A stretch of 64,000 nucleotides of DNA from Streptomyces sp. NBC_01216 (GCF_035994945.1 NZ_CP108677.1:2976001-3040000), one strand, 5' to 3'; positions 7,595 to 17,248 are shown, numbered from the stretch's first letter. The notes: generated by a model from the letters alone, not told the origin. Made by a program: numbers and translations.

Positions 7595-8773
7595 ATGGCC
7601 AATACCCCCCATGCCCACCCCGACCACCCCGTTTACGTCATCGGCGGCGGACCCGGCGGACTCGCCGTCGCCGCCGCCCTGCGCGCGCGGGACGTCCGGG
7701 CCGTCGTCCTGGAGAAGTCCGACGCCGTCGGCGCCTCCTGGCGCGGGCACTACGACCGGCTGCGGCTGCACACCACCCGCCGCCTGTCCGGCCTCCCCGG
7801 ACTCAGGATGCCGCGCTCCTTCGGCCGCTGGGCCGCCCGCGCGGACGTGGTGCGCTATCTGGAGAAGTACGCCGAGTTCCATGAACTGGAGATCGTGACG
7901 GGCGTCGAGGTCACCCGCGTCGAGCGCGAGGGGGACGCGTGGCTGCTGCACGCGACCGGCGGACGGCGACTGACCGGACGGGCCGTGGTCGTGGCCACCG
8001 GATACAACCACACCCCGCGGATACCCGCGTGGCCGGGTCGCGAGGAGTACGACCGGGAACTGACGCACGCGAACGCCTACCGCAACCCGGCCCCCTACGC
8101 GGGCCGCGACGTACTCGTCGTCGGCGCGGGCAACACCGGCGCCGAGATCGCGGCCGACCTCGCCGAGGGCGGTGCGGCCCGGGTGCGGCTCGCGGTGCGT
8201 ACCGTCCCGCACATCGTGCGCCGCTCCACGGCCGGATGGCCCGCGCAGCGCACCGGCATCCTGGTGCGCCGCCTGCCGGTCCGCCTGGTGGACCGGATGG
8301 GCGGGCTCATGGCGAAGGCCGCGGTCCCCGACCTGTCGGCGCACGGACTCCCGCGGCCGGACACCGGGTTGTACTCGCGGGTCCGTGAAGGCGCCGTCCC
8401 GGTGCAGGACGTGGGCCTGATCGACGCGGTCCGGACCGGGAGGGTGGAAGTGGTCGGGGCGGTCGAGTCCTTCGACGCCGACAAGGTCGTCCTCGCGGAC
8501 GGGACCCGGATCACCCCGGACGCGGTGATCGCCGCGACCGGCTACCACCGGGCGCTGGAGCCACTGGTGGGCCACCTCGGCGTACTCGACGAGCGGGGTC
8601 GGCCGACGGCCCGGGGGGCACGGACACCGGAGGGGGCGCCCGGACTCTACTTCACCGGGTTCACGAGCCCGATCAGCGGGATGCTGCGGGAACTGGCCAT
8701 CGACGCGGAGAAGATCGCCCGCCGGATCGCCCGCCGGTCCGCCCGCCGCGACACGGAGCGCCGGGCGGCCTGA
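7595..8773 (+). CDS. Flavin-containing monooxygenase (FAD/NADPH-dependent)
   Basis: A 392-residue protein with two dinucleotide-binding folds. The N-terminal VYVIGGGPGGLAVAAALR (glycines 17-22) binds FAD; VLVVGAGNTGAEIAADLAEG near residues 170-190 binds NADPH. The intervening VVVATGYNHTPRIPAWPG and later VIAATGYHR correspond to the ATGY motif of FMO/YUCCA-type monooxygenases. Such enzymes hydroxylate or oxygenate heteroatoms or ketones (Baeyer-Villiger type). It lies divergent from the DoxX operon across operator site A, within the acyl-CoA catabolic region, so it may oxidise a precursor of the acids handled by neighbouring genes. ATG 7595 is the first usable start. The substrate is unknown. 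Confidence 0.82.
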   Translation: MANTPHAHPDHPVYVIGGGPGGLAVAAALRARDVRAVVLEKSDAVGASWRGHYDRLRLHTTRRLSGLPGLRMPRSFGRWAARADVVRYLEKYAEFHELEIVTGVEVTRVEREGDAWLLHATGGRRLTGRAVVVATGYNHTPRIPAWPGREEYDRELTHANAYRNPAPYAGRDVLVVGAGNTGAEIAADLAEGGAARVRLAVRTVPHIVRRSTAGWPAQRTGILVRRLPVRLVDRMGGLMAKAAVPDLSAHGLPRPDTGLYSRVREGAVPVQDVGLIDAVRTGRVEVVGAVESFDADKVVLADGTRITPDAVIAATGYHRALEPLVGHLGVLDERGRPTARGARTPEGAPGLYFTGFTSPISGMLRELAIDAEKIARRIARRSARRDTERRAA

Positions 8774-8863
8774 ACCGGGCCCGGCCGCCGGGCCGGGGGG
8801 ACCGAGGCCCGGAAGGGACCGACCGACCACGGGGCCCGGTCGAGAGTTCGCCCCCACCCATTC

Positions 8864-8902
8864 CTGACTTGCCGTCAGTTCTGTAATCTGACTATGCGTC
8901 AG
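8864..8902. promoter_or_regulatory. Tandem palindromic operators, sites B1 and B2
   Basis: Two copies of the shared palindrome in tandem: CTGACT-TGC-CGTCAG at 8864-8878 and CTGACT-ATG-CGTCAG at 8888-8902, centres 24 bp apart. They precede the acyl-CoA synthetase/crotonase operon. The central ATG of B2 opens a longer reading frame in phase with the synthetase, but this is more likely operator than start codon. Confidence 0.7.
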
Positions 8903-8947
8903 TTCACTGCGGGCTCTTCGGCGACGAGTGGGAAAGCGGGCGGAACG

Positions 8948-11179
8948 ATGCTTGGATCGACTCACGGCACCTTCACCTCCGGTCTCCGCGCCCGCGTGGT
9001 CGCCTGCGGGGAGCACGCGGGGACGCCCGGCTTCGCCGTGCACGGCACGACGGCGGTCGAGGGTGACGTCGACGTCAGCGGCCGGCCGCTGTACGCCCCC
9101 GTGCCGGACCTCGACAGGTTCTTCCGGCCCCGGTCCGTCGCCGTCGTCGGAGCCTCCGACGGCGAGGGCCGCCCCCACACCGGCATCACCCGGCAGCTCA
9201 TCGCCTGGGCCGAGCGGGTCGGCGCCCGGCTCGTGCCCGTGCACCCCACCCGCACCCGCGTCTTCGGGATCGACTGCGTGCCTTCGGTCGGCGCGCTCGG
9301 CGAGCCCGTCGACCTCGCCGTGCTGCTGGTCGCCGACCCGCTGCCGGTCGTCGAGGAACTCGCCGGGGCAAAGGTGCGGTTCGCCGTGGCCTTCGCCTCC
9401 GGATTCGCCGAGGCGGGCGACGAGGGGGCCGCCGCGCAGGAACGCCTCACGGCCGCCGTGCGCCGCTCGGGGATGCGCCTGCTCGGCCCCAACACCAACC
9501 TCAACGCCTTCGAGCACTTCCGTGAGGACCTGGACGGTCCGGCCATCGCGCTCATCACCCAGTCGGGACACCAGGGGCGCCCCGTCCACACCCTCCAGGA
9601 GCTCGGCGTACGGCTCTCCCACTGGGCGCCCACCGGCAACGAGGCCGATCTGGAGACCGCCGACTTCGTCTCGTACTTCGCGACCCGGCCGGAGGTCGGG
9701 GCCATCGCCTGCTACGTCGAGGGGCTCAAGGACGGGCGCTCCTTCCTGCTCGCGGCGGACCGCGCCGCCCGCCAGGGCGTGCCGGTCGTCGCGGTGAAGG
9801 TCGGACGGACCGAGACCGGAGCGCGGACGGCCGCCTCGCACACCGGCAAGCTGACCGGGGCGGACCGGGTCGTCGACGCGGCCATGCGGCAGTTCGGCGT
9901 CATACGGGTCGACGGACTCGACGAACTCCAGGACACCGCCGCCCTGCTGGCCCGAGCACGCAAGCCGGTCGCGGACGGCGTCGTCGTCTACTCGATCTCC
10001 GGCGGCACCGGCGCCCACTTCTCCGACCTGGCCACGGCCGCCGGCCTCAGCCTGCCGACGCTGCCGCAGGCCAAGCAGGACGAACTGCACACCTGGATAC
10101 CGCCCTACCTGAGCGTGGCGAACCCGGTCGACAACGGCGGGCACCCGGTCGGCGACTGGCGCGGCCGGAAGATCATCGACGCGATCCTCGCCGACCCGTC
10201 CGTCGGCGTCCTCGTCTGCCCCATCACCGGGCCCTTCCCGCCCATGAGCGACCGGCTGGCGCAGGACCTGGTCGACGCGGCAGAGGCCACCGACAAGCTC
10301 GTGTGCGTGGTCTGGGGCTCGCCGGTCGGGACCGAGGCCGCCTACCGCGAGACCCTGCTGGGCTCCTCGCGCGTCGCCACCTTCCGCACCTTCTCGAACT
10401 GCATCGGGGCGGTGCGCGCCTATCTCGGCCACCACCGCTTCTCGGGCGGCTACCGCTCACCCTTCGACGAGGCCCCCCGCACCCCCTCCCCCTCCTTCCG
10501 CAAGGCGCGGGCCCTGATACGGCCCGGCGAACAGCTCAGCGAACACGCGGCGAAGCAGCTCCTGCGGGCGTACGGAATCCGGGTCCCGCGCGAACAACTG
10601 GTCACGAGTGCCGCGGCGGCCGTCCGGGCGGCCGGGCTCGTCGGCTATCCGGTGGTGATGAAGGCGTCCGGGGCGCGGCTGGCGCACAAGACCGAACTCG
10701 GCCTGGTGAAGGTGGGACTGACCTCGGCGAGCCAGGTCCGGGACGCCTACCGCGAGCTCACCGACATCGCCCGGTACGAGGGCGTCGGCCTGGACGGGAT
10801 CCTCGTCTGCCAGATGGTCGGCCGCGGGATCGAGATGGTGGTGGGCGTGGCCCGGGACCCGCTCTTCGGGCCCACGGTCACGGTGGGCCTGGGCGGTGTC
10901 CTGGTCGAGGTCCTGGACGACGCCGCGGTGCGGGTACCGCCGTTCGACGAGCGCGAGGCCCGGTCCATGCTCGGCGAACTGCGCGGCCGGGCCCTGCTGG
11001 AGGGCGTACGGGGCGCGCCGGCGGCGGACACCGAGGCGCTGGTGGAGGTCGTGCTGCGGGTGCAGCGGATGGCTCTCGAACTCGACGGCGACCTCGCCGA
11101 GCTGGACATCAACCCGCTGATGGTGCTGCCGCGCGGGCAAGGGGCGGTCGCCCTGGACGCCCTGGCGGTCTGCCGATAG
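8948..11179 (+). CDS. NDP-forming acyl-CoA synthetase (acetate-CoA ligase family)
   Basis: A 743-residue fused enzyme. After a short N-terminal region (MLGSTHGTFTSG), RSVAVVGASDGEGRPH begins a CoA-binding Rossmann domain, followed by two succinyl-CoA-synthetase-like domains (SHTGKLTGADRVVDAAM lies near the second) and a C-terminal ATP-grasp domain from about residue 530 (YPVVMKASGARLAHKTELG, ELDINPLMVLPRG). The family makes acyl-CoA from acid, CoA and NTP, or the reverse. ATG 8948 is chosen because GGCGGAAC lies just upstream and family members start MLGSTHG; a start at 8894 falls inside operator B2. The crotonase gene follows after 7 bp. Regulation by tandem operators is likely. Confidence 0.85.
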   Translation: MLGSTHGTFTSGLRARVVACGEHAGTPGFAVHGTTAVEGDVDVSGRPLYAPVPDLDRFFRPRSVAVVGASDGEGRPHTGITRQLIAWAERVGARLVPVHPTRTRVFGIDCVPSVGALGEPVDLAVLLVADPLPVVEELAGAKVRFAVAFASGFAEAGDEGAAAQERLTAAVRRSGMRLLGPNTNLNAFEHFREDLDGPAIALITQSGHQGRPVHTLQELGVRLSHWAPTGNEADLETADFVSYFATRPEVGAIACYVEGLKDGRSFLLAADRAARQGVPVVAVKVGRTETGARTAASHTGKLTGADRVVDAAMRQFGVIRVDGLDELQDTAALLARARKPVADGVVVYSISGGTGAHFSDLATAAGLSLPTLPQAKQDELHTWIPPYLSVANPVDNGGHPVGDWRGRKIIDAILADPSVGVLVCPITGPFPPMSDRLAQDLVDAAEATDKLVCVVWGSPVGTEAAYRETLLGSSRVATFRTFSNCIGAVRAYLGHHRFSGGYRSPFDEAPRTPSPSFRKARALIRPGEQLSEHAAKQLLRAYGIRVPREQLVTSAAAAVRAAGLVGYPVVMKASGARLAHKTELGLVKVGLTSASQVRDAYRELTDIARYEGVGLDGILVCQMVGRGIEMVVGVARDPLFGPTVTVGLGGVLVEVLDDAAVRVPPFDEREARSMLGELRGRALLEGVRGAPAADTEALVEVVLRVQRMALELDGDLAELDINPLMVLPRGQGAVALDALAVCR

Positions 11180-11186
11180 GAGACCC

Positions 11187-12047
11187 GTGCCGGACGTACT
11201 GCACGCCGTCGAGGACGGCGTCTCGTGGATCACGCTCAACCGCCCCGCCGCCATGAACGCGGTCACCTGGGACCAACGGGAACGGATCATCGCCCTCCTG
11301 GCCACGGCCTCCGCGGACCCCGACGTGCGGGCGGTGGTCCTGACGGCGACCGGCCGGGGTTTCTGCGCGGGCGCGGACCTGCGCGGGTCCCCGCCCGCCG
11401 ACGGAACGGGGGCGATACCGGACCACGGGCCGGGCACGGCGGGCGGAACGGCCGGGGCGGCGGGGGCCCCGGGCGCCGCGCGCGTCCCCGGGGACGTGGC
11501 GCGGACCATCCGGCTCGGGGCGCAGCGCCTCATCGCGGCCGTACTGGACTGCGAGAAGCCGGTGATCGCCGCGGTGAACGGCACGGCCGCCGGAATCGGC
11601 GCGCATCTGGCCTTCGCCTGCGACCTGGTGCTCGCGGCCGAGTCGGCCCGGTTCGTCGAGGTCTTCGTCCGGCGGGGCCTCGTACCGGACGGCGGCGGGG
11701 CCTACCTGCTGCCACGGCTGATCGGCACGCAGCGCGCGAAGGAGCTGATGTTCCTCGGCGACGCGGTGGGCGCGGGCGAGGCGCGGAGCCTCGGCCTGGT
11801 GAACCGGGTCGTGCCCGACGAAGAGCTGGCGAAGACGGCCCGCGCCTGGGCCGAGCGCCTGGCCCAGGGACCGACCCGGGCGATCGCGCTCACCAAGCAG
11901 CTGGTGAACGCCTCCCTGGACACCGACCGCGCGACCGCGTTCGCGGCGGAGGCGGCGGCCCAGGAGATCAACATGGCGACGCGCGACGCGAACGAGGGCG
12001 TGGCGAGCTTCGTCGAGCGGCGGACGCCGCGCTACGAAGGGCGCTGA
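11187..12047 (+). CDS. Enoyl-CoA hydratase/isomerase (crotonase family)
   Basis: A 286-residue crotonase with GTG start preceded by AGGAG, 7 bp after the synthetase stop. ITLNRPAAMNAVTWDQRE, GFCAGADLRG (oxyanion hole), AVNGTAAGIGAHLAFACDLVLAAESARF and GLVPDGGGAYLLPRLIG are standard family segments. The second catalytic acid position of hydratases appears as VRRGLVPDGGG, where D rather than E is present, a pattern seen in isomerase or diverse subfamilies. A glycine/alanine-rich insertion of about 40 residues follows the oxyanion loop. It probably hydrates or isomerises the CoA ester formed by the upstream synthetase. A copy of the dispersed repeat begins on the last bases of the stop codon. 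Confidence 0.85.
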   Translation: MPDVLHAVEDGVSWITLNRPAAMNAVTWDQRERIIALLATASADPDVRAVVLTATGRGFCAGADLRGSPPADGTGAIPDHGPGTAGGTAGAAGAPGAARVPGDVARTIRLGAQRLIAAVLDCEKPVIAAVNGTAAGIGAHLAFACDLVLAAESARFVEVFVRRGLVPDGGGAYLLPRLIGTQRAKELMFLGDAVGAGEARSLGLVNRVVPDEELAKTARAWAERLAQGPTRAIALTKQLVNASLDTDRATAFAAEAAAQEINMATRDANEGVASFVERRTPRYEGR

Positions 12048-12084
12048 GAGCCTGTCGGGTGGCCTCCGGCCGGGCGAAGTGACC
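12046..12084 (+). repeat. Dispersed intergenic repeat, copy 1
   Basis: Starts GAGAGCCTGTCGGGTGGCCT on the last two bases of the crotonase stop codon and runs to about 12084. It matches copies at 15905, 18447, 18595, 18611, 28699, 28749, 42083 and 62930. The remaining bases to 12374 hold no convincing gene; a CCCTGA/TCAGGG pair at 12315 and 12357 flanks the leader of the next gene. Confidence 0.6.
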
Positions 12085-12374
12085 GGTCGAGCGGCCGGAT
12101 AACGAGTCATATCGTGGCTGAAAACCCTTGCAGGTACCCACATCGGGACGTCTCCCCCGCCGGAGGCGGCACCGCGCTCCGGCGGCCCGGTTCACCCTCC
12201 TCGACCGCCCGGAACGGGGCCGGACTCCGCCCGCCACCTCAGGGAACGCGACTGTTAGGGTCCTGTCCATCGCACAGGGGTCCCCGCCCCCGGCTGCGGC
12301 GAGATGACGGCTGCCCTGACCGGCAGGTGGTTCCCCCAGTACCGGCAACGGGACCCTCAGGGGAGGGGAACCAG

Positions 12375-15300
12375 ATGAATCGTCGGGCGTGGGCACGCGG
12401 CGGACTCAGCGCCGCCGTGGTCGTGGGGCTGCTCGGATCACCCGCCGTACTGGCCGGACCGGCCGTGGCCGAGGAGCCGGTACCGGCCGAGACCGTCTTC
12501 CAGTCGGACCGGTACGTCCCGAGGGAGACCGTCCCGATCGGCGCCGGAGCCTCGGGCGTCCTCTACCGGCAGGAGGGGCGCGCCGGATACCTGTGGAGCG
12601 GCTGGGACGGCGGCACCCGGACGGTGGACCTGGGCGGCATCGCGCTGGACCCCGGCTACGGCGGGTCCACGCGGTCCTGGCTGCCGGCCGGCACCGACGT
12701 CTTCCTCCACTCGGTGGCGGGTCAGTGGACCCGTGAGGACTTCGGTACGGGCGCGAGGGTGACCTTCGCGCTGCCCCAGGGGCACACCGTGGTCGCGCGC
12801 GCCGGCGACTCCGCGCTGACCCGGACCGGGGCGGCCGGATCGTACGCCTTCCAGTTGTTCGAGGTCGGCGCGGACGGCACGGCGACCGAGACGGCCGGCG
12901 TGCCACTGCCGGCCGGCGCCACCCTCTACCAGCAGGTCGCGGCGGACGCGGGAACCCTCGTCGTCGTGTACAAGGACCCGGAGGGCGTCACCCGGCTCGG
13001 CCTGATCGACCTGAAGACCGGCGCGTTCACCAAGGGTCCGGTCTCCGGCGACATCCGGAGCACCCAGATCGCCCTCACGCCGGACCGGATCGCCTGGGTG
13101 ACGTACAGCACCCGGCGGGTGCGGTGGGCACCACGGACCGACCCCTCCGCCACACCGAAGGTCCTGCCGGTGAAGCCGGTCGGCGACGAACGGCCCGTCA
13201 TCGGGGCCGCGGGCGACGACCTGCTGCTCACCTGGTACGACCTCAACGACCCGAACGACATGGTCGACCTGTCCGGTTACCGGCTCCAGCGGATCTCCTT
13301 CGAGGGCGCCGCGCCCGTGGAGGTGCTGCGGCACGCCGGACCCGCGATCGTGACGAACGGGGCCGGTGAGGCCGTCGTCACCGGCGGCACCGACTCCTCC
13401 CACTGGGCGCTGCGCACGGTACCCGGCGGCGGCAAGCCCGTGACGGCCGTCACGGCCGTCGAGCCGGTCGCCGCGAAGGTCACCGACCTCTCGCTGGCCA
13501 ACGGCCTGCTCGCCACCCGGGAAGTCGACGCGAGCTTCATGGACAGCTACCAGACCCGCCCCGTCACCCGGGACGGGGCCGCGTTCAAGCCCGGCGAGCG
13601 GGCCTGGAAGAGCTGGACGATCGGCGACGCGGCCCACTCCGGCCCGTACGCGACGGGCGACGGGCGCGTCGAGCGACTGCGCCCCGACAACAGCGGCGCG
13701 GTGCTCGGGTCCCCGGACAGGCAGGACGACGCCGGCTTCTTCCGTACGGCGTCGAAGACCGCCGAGCTCGTCGACCTCACCGGCCGCTACGCCATCCTGA
13801 ACGGCGCCGACCCGGCCCGCCAGTACGTCGGCGACATCGGCGTCCACCACGACCTCGGGCCGATCCGCACCGGACCGGTCACGGCGGCCTCGGTGTGGGG
13901 CTCCACCTACTGGACGCAGACCGGCACCGCCGGCCGGCTGTCGGGCGAGGACCTGCGCACCGGCGCCACGACCACCCTCGACACCGGCGCGCCCTGCGTG
14001 GCCGAGGAACTCCAGGCGGTCGGGCGCTGGCTGTACTGGTCCTGCGGCACGGACGCTCCGGCCGGCGTGTGGGACCGCACGGCCCGGAAGAACATCGACG
14101 TGCCGTCCGGCGAGGCACTCGTCGGTGACGGCTACCTGGTCCGGCACGACAAGACCGCGGGCGAGCTGCTGCTCACCGCGTTCCGGGACGGCTCGACCGT
14201 CACGCGCGCCATCGGCGACCTGGCGGGCACGGCGGCCGACCAGCGCGGCGTGACCTGGACGGTCGACAAGTTCGGCGGCCCGGCGGCCTACGTCGACGCC
14301 GACCGGCGGATCCACCTCGTGCCGAGCGGGGTGCCGACGGAACCGTTCGCCGTCGTGCAGTCCACGGTGAAGAGCGGCGAGCGGGTGTCCTACGGCACGA
14401 CGTGGACGCCGCGCTGGCTGACGTCCCGGCCCGCCGGGTCCTGGACGGTGACGCTGCGGGACAAGAGCACCGGCGCCGTGGCGCGCACCCTGACCGGCAC
14501 GGGCGGCGGCCCGTCCGGCGGCGCGGTCTCCGTCTCCTGGGACGGCAAGGACGACCGGGGCCTGGGCCTCGCGGACGGCGCCTACACGTGGACGTTGGAC
14601 GTGCTGCCCGCCGACGGTCCGGGGGCCGCGCTGCGGGAGTCCGGGGTGGTCGAACTGCGCGACAGCGCGGTGACGGTGCCCGAGGGCACCTTCGCACCGC
14701 TGACGCCCACCCGGGCGCTCGACACCCGGTCCGGGCTGGGTGCGCCGAAGGCCAAGGTCGGGGCGGGCGAGACGGTGACGCTCCCGCTCGCGGGGGTGGC
14801 CGGCCTGCCCGCGACCGGTGTCACGGCGGTCGTCCTCAACGTGACCGCGACGAACCCGTCGGGACCCGGGTACGTGTCGGTCCACGCGTCGGGCCTGAAG
14901 CGGCCGTACACCTCCAGCCTGAACTTCGCCGCCGGGCAGACCGTCGCGAACGCGGTGGTGGTGCCGGTCGTCGACGGCAAGGTGAGCTTCTACAGCAACT
15001 CCGGCACGGTGGACCTGGTCGCCGATGTCTCCGGCTACTTCGCGCGCGGCGAGGACGGTTCGGTCTACACGCCGGCCGGCCCGGCGCGGCTGATGGACAC
15101 CCGGTCCGGTCTCGGGGTGCCGAAGGACGAGGTCGGCGCGGGCGAGACGGTGACCCTGCAGGTGGCCGGCCGCGGCGGAGTGCCGCAGACCGGCGTCACG
15201 GCGGTCGTCCTCAACGTGACCGCGACCGCGCCGACGCGGAGCAGCTTCGTGACGGTCTTCCCCGCGGGGACGAGCCGCCCGACGGCGTCCAGCCTGAACT

Positions 15301-15803
15301 TCACGGCCGGGCGCACGGTGCCGAACCTGGTCACCGTCCCCGTCGTCGACGGCAAGGTGAGCTTCTACAACCACTCCGGCACGGTGGACCTGCTGGCCGA
15401 CGTGGCGGGCTACTACTCGGAGGACGCGTCCGCGGGCTCGGCCTTCACCGGCGTCTCCTCGGTGCGGGTCCTGGACACCCGGTACGCCGTTCCGTACAGC
15501 ATCCGGCTGACCAGCTCGGGCTCCTCGGTCTCCCTCCGGATGGCGGGCGCGCCCGGCATCCCGCCCGAGGGCGTGACCGCGGTGGTCCTGAACGTGACGG
15601 CCACGCGGCCGACCGAGACGAGCTTCGTCTCGGTGTACCCGACGGGCGGCGACCGCCCGAGCGTGTCGAACCTCAACTTCGCCGCCGGGCAGACCGTCTC
15701 GAACCTGGTGGTCGTCCCCGTCGTCGACGGGGAGATCACCTTCTACAACCACCTCGGTTCGGTGGAACTGATCGCGGACGTCGCCGGCTACTACGGCGGC
15801 TGA
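12375..15803 (+). CDS. Large secreted protein with FlgD-like Ig domain and three C-terminal repeats
   Basis: A 1142-residue exported protein. MNRRAWARGGLSAAVVVGLL followed by a hydrophobic stretch to AGPAVAEE is a Sec signal peptide. Residues 40-660 are beta-rich with propeller-like segments. Near residues 680-760 WTVTLRDKSTGAVARTL and SWDGKDDRGLGLADGAYTWT match a FlgD-type Ig fold. The C-terminal 370 residues carry three copies of an about 120-residue domain with R(A/L)LDTRSGLG, TAVVLNVTAT, SSLNF(A/T)AG and VPVVDGKVSFYN.SGTVDL, a repeat common in secreted Streptomyces proteins and of unknown function. ATG 12375 follows GGGGAGGGGAACC. An extracellular adhesion or cell-surface role is only a guess. 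Confidence 0.8.
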   Translation: MNRRAWARGGLSAAVVVGLLGSPAVLAGPAVAEEPVPAETVFQSDRYVPRETVPIGAGASGVLYRQEGRAGYLWSGWDGGTRTVDLGGIALDPGYGGSTRSWLPAGTDVFLHSVAGQWTREDFGTGARVTFALPQGHTVVARAGDSALTRTGAAGSYAFQLFEVGADGTATETAGVPLPAGATLYQQVAADAGTLVVVYKDPEGVTRLGLIDLKTGAFTKGPVSGDIRSTQIALTPDRIAWVTYSTRRVRWAPRTDPSATPKVLPVKPVGDERPVIGAAGDDLLLTWYDLNDPNDMVDLSGYRLQRISFEGAAPVEVLRHAGPAIVTNGAGEAVVTGGTDSSHWALRTVPGGGKPVTAVTAVEPVAAKVTDLSLANGLLATREVDASFMDSYQTRPVTRDGAAFKPGERAWKSWTIGDAAHSGPYATGDGRVERLRPDNSGAVLGSPDRQDDAGFFRTASKTAELVDLTGRYAILNGADPARQYVGDIGVHHDLGPIRTGPVTAASVWGSTYWTQTGTAGRLSGEDLRTGATTTLDTGAPCVAEELQAVGRWLYWSCGTDAPAGVWDRTARKNIDVPSGEALVGDGYLVRHDKTAGELLLTAFRDGSTVTRAIGDLAGTAADQRGVTWTVDKFGGPAAYVDADRRIHLVPSGVPTEPFAVVQSTVKSGERVSYGTTWTPRWLTSRPAGSWTVTLRDKSTGAVARTLTGTGGGPSGGAVSVSWDGKDDRGLGLADGAYTWTLDVLPADGPGAALRESGVVELRDSAVTVPEGTFAPLTPTRALDTRSGLGAPKAKVGAGETVTLPLAGVAGLPATGVTAVVLNVTATNPSGPGYVSVHASGLKRPYTSSLNFAAGQTVANAVVVPVVDGKVSFYSNSGTVDLVADVSGYFARGEDGSVYTPAGPARLMDTRSGLGVPKDEVGAGETVTLQVAGRGGVPQTGVTAVVLNVTATAPTRSSFVTVFPAGTSRPTASSLNFTAGRTVPNLVTVPVVDGKVSFYNHSGTVDLLADVAGYYSEDASAGSAFTGVSSVRVLDTRYAVPYSIRLTSSGSSVSLRMAGAPGIPPEGVTAVVLNVTATRPTETSFVSVYPTGGDRPSVSNLNFAAGQTVSNLVVVPVVDGEITFYNHLGSVELIADVAGYYGG

Positions 15804-15813
15804 CCCCCGCACC

Positions 15814-15859
15814 CGGAACCGCCCGGACCCGCCTGCGAGGGCGTGTCCGGGCGGTTCCG
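15814..15859 (+). terminator. Strong hairpin terminator
   Basis: A 15-bp perfect stem (15814-15828 with 15845-15859) and a 16-nt loop lies 10 nt after the stop of the secreted protein. The adjacent convergent MFS gene ends at 15926, so the hairpin may act in both directions. Confidence 0.75.
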
Positions 15860-15904
15860 TGCGTTCCGGGGCCGTCCGGGCTCCGGGCCGTCCTGGCGGT
15901 GTCC

Positions 15905-15928
15905 GCGGGCCCGTCCGACAGGCTCTCA
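15905..15928 (-). repeat. Dispersed intergenic repeat, short copy
   Basis: On the minus strand the MFS stop codon TGA runs straight into GAGAGCCTGTCGGACGGG. This is a shortened copy of the dispersed element, again starting inside a stop codon. Confidence 0.5.
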
Positions 15929-17248
15929 GGCGGTGGGCGGCGGCGAGGCCGCGACCCCGGGGCGGCGGCGGATGACCAGGGCCATCAGGGCCGCCGCCGC
16001 GCACAGTGCTCCGGAGGCGTACCAGACGACGTCGTAGGAACCGAAGACGTCCCGCGCCACCCCGCCCGCGAACGCGACCACCGCCGCGCCCACCTGGTGG
16101 GAGGCGAGCACCCAGCCGAAGACGATCGCGCTGTCCTCGCCGTAGTGCTCCCGGCACAGAGCGATCGTCGGCGGGACCGTGGCCACCCAGTCCAGGCCGT
16201 AGAAGACGATGAAGAAGATCATCGGCGGATGGATGGAGGGAGCCAACAGCATCGGCAGGAACAGCAGGGACACACCGCGCAGCGCGTAGTACACCGACAG
16301 CAGTCGGCGCGCCTCGAAGCGGTCCGTGAACCAGCCCGACGCGATCGTGCCGACCACGTCGAAGACACCGATCACGGCGAGCAGCGAGGCCGCGGCGGTG
16401 ATCGGCATGCCGTGGTCGTGGGCGGCCGGGACGAAGTGGGTCTGGACCAGGCCGTTGGTCGTGGCGCCGCAGATCGCGAAGGTGCCGGCCAGCAGCCAGA
16501 ACGGGCCGGTGCGGGCCGCCCGGAGGAGGACCCCGACCGTGCGGCGCGCGGCCCCCGTGACCGGTGCGGACTTCTCGGCGTACACGCCGCCGTACGGCGC
16601 CTGCCCCACGTCCGCGGGGTGGTCGCGCAGCAGCAGCCATACGAAGGGAACGACCACCAGGGCGGAGAGCGCGACGGTCACCGAGGCCGGGCGCCAGCCG
16701 TGCTCCTCGACCAGCCAGGACAGCAGCGGCAGGAAGATCAGCTGCCCCGAGGCGCTCGCGGCGGTGAGGATGCCGGTGACCAGTCCCCGGCGCTCGGTGA
16801 ACCAGCGGTCGGTGACGGTGGCGGCGAAGGCCAGCGCCATCGATCCGCTGCCGAGTCCGACCAGCAGTCCCCAGTACAGGACGAGCTGCCAGCTCGACGA
16901 CATGAAGACGGTGAGTCCCGAGCCGACCGCGATGACCGTCAGGGCCACCGCGACGACCCTGCGGATGCCGAAGCGGTCCATCAGCGCAGCCGCGAACGGC
17001 GCCGTCAGCCCGTACAGCGCGAGGTTGACCGAGACCGCGAGACCGATGGTCCCCCGGGACCAGCCGAACTCGCCGTGCAGGGGATCGATGAGCAGGCCCG
17101 GCAGCGAGCGGAACGCCGCCGCGCCGATGATCGTGACGAAGGCGACCGCCGCGACGAACCACGCGCGGTGAATCCGGGGACGGCGGGGCGAGGGCGGCGC
17201 GGAGGGCGGGGCGGTGGTGTCGGTTGTCTGGGTCACGTCACTCAGCAT
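15926..17248 (-). CDS. MFS transporter
   Basis: A 440-residue membrane protein with about 12 hydrophobic helices. RFGIRRVVA after the second helix region and WFTDRFEARRL at the matching place of the second half are the cytoplasmic loop motifs of the major facilitator superfamily. The pattern GEFGWSRGTIGLAVSVNL resembles the monocarboxylate/oxalate-formate group, so an organic-acid substrate is plausible but unproven. I chose ATG 17248 (MLSDVTQTTD); an upstream extension to 17338 is proline/cysteine-rich and unlike the family. It is divergent from a GlxA-type regulator that may control it. Confidence 0.8.
   Translation of the reverse strand: MLSDVTQTTDTTAPPSAPPSPRRPRIHRAWFVAAVAFVTIIGAAAFRSLPGLLIDPLHGEFGWSRGTIGLAVSVNLALYGLTAPFAAALMDRFGIRRVVAVALTVIAVGSGLTVFMSSSWQLVLYWGLLVGLGSGSMALAFAATVTDRWFTERRGLVTGILTAASASGQLIFLPLLSWLVEEHGWRPASVTVALSALVVVPFVWLLLRDHPADVGQAPYGGVYAEKSAPVTGAARRTVGVLLRAARTGPFWLLAGTFAICGATTNGLVQTHFVPAAHDHGMPITAAASLLAVIGVFDVVGTIASGWFTDRFEARRLLSVYYALRGVSLLFLPMLLAPSIHPPMIFFIVFYGLDWVATVPPTIALCREHYGEDSAIVFGWVLASHQVGAAVVAFAGGVARDVFGSYDVVWYASGALCAAAALMALVIRRRPGVAASPPPTA

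Noticed and set aside
7580..10435. A 951-codon minus-strand frame opposite the monooxygenase and acyl-CoA synthetase
   Set aside because: No motifs or ribosome-binding site; the plus-strand genes are clearly real.
12085..12374. A possible cyclic-di-AMP or other riboswitch before the large secreted protein
   Set aside because: Only a short CCCTGA/TCAGGG pair could be seen; conserved riboswitch core sequences were not recognised.
12438..17162. A 1574-codon minus-strand frame opposite the large secreted protein
   Set aside because: It crosses unrelated genes, shows no domain, and is explained by high GC at third positions of the true genes.
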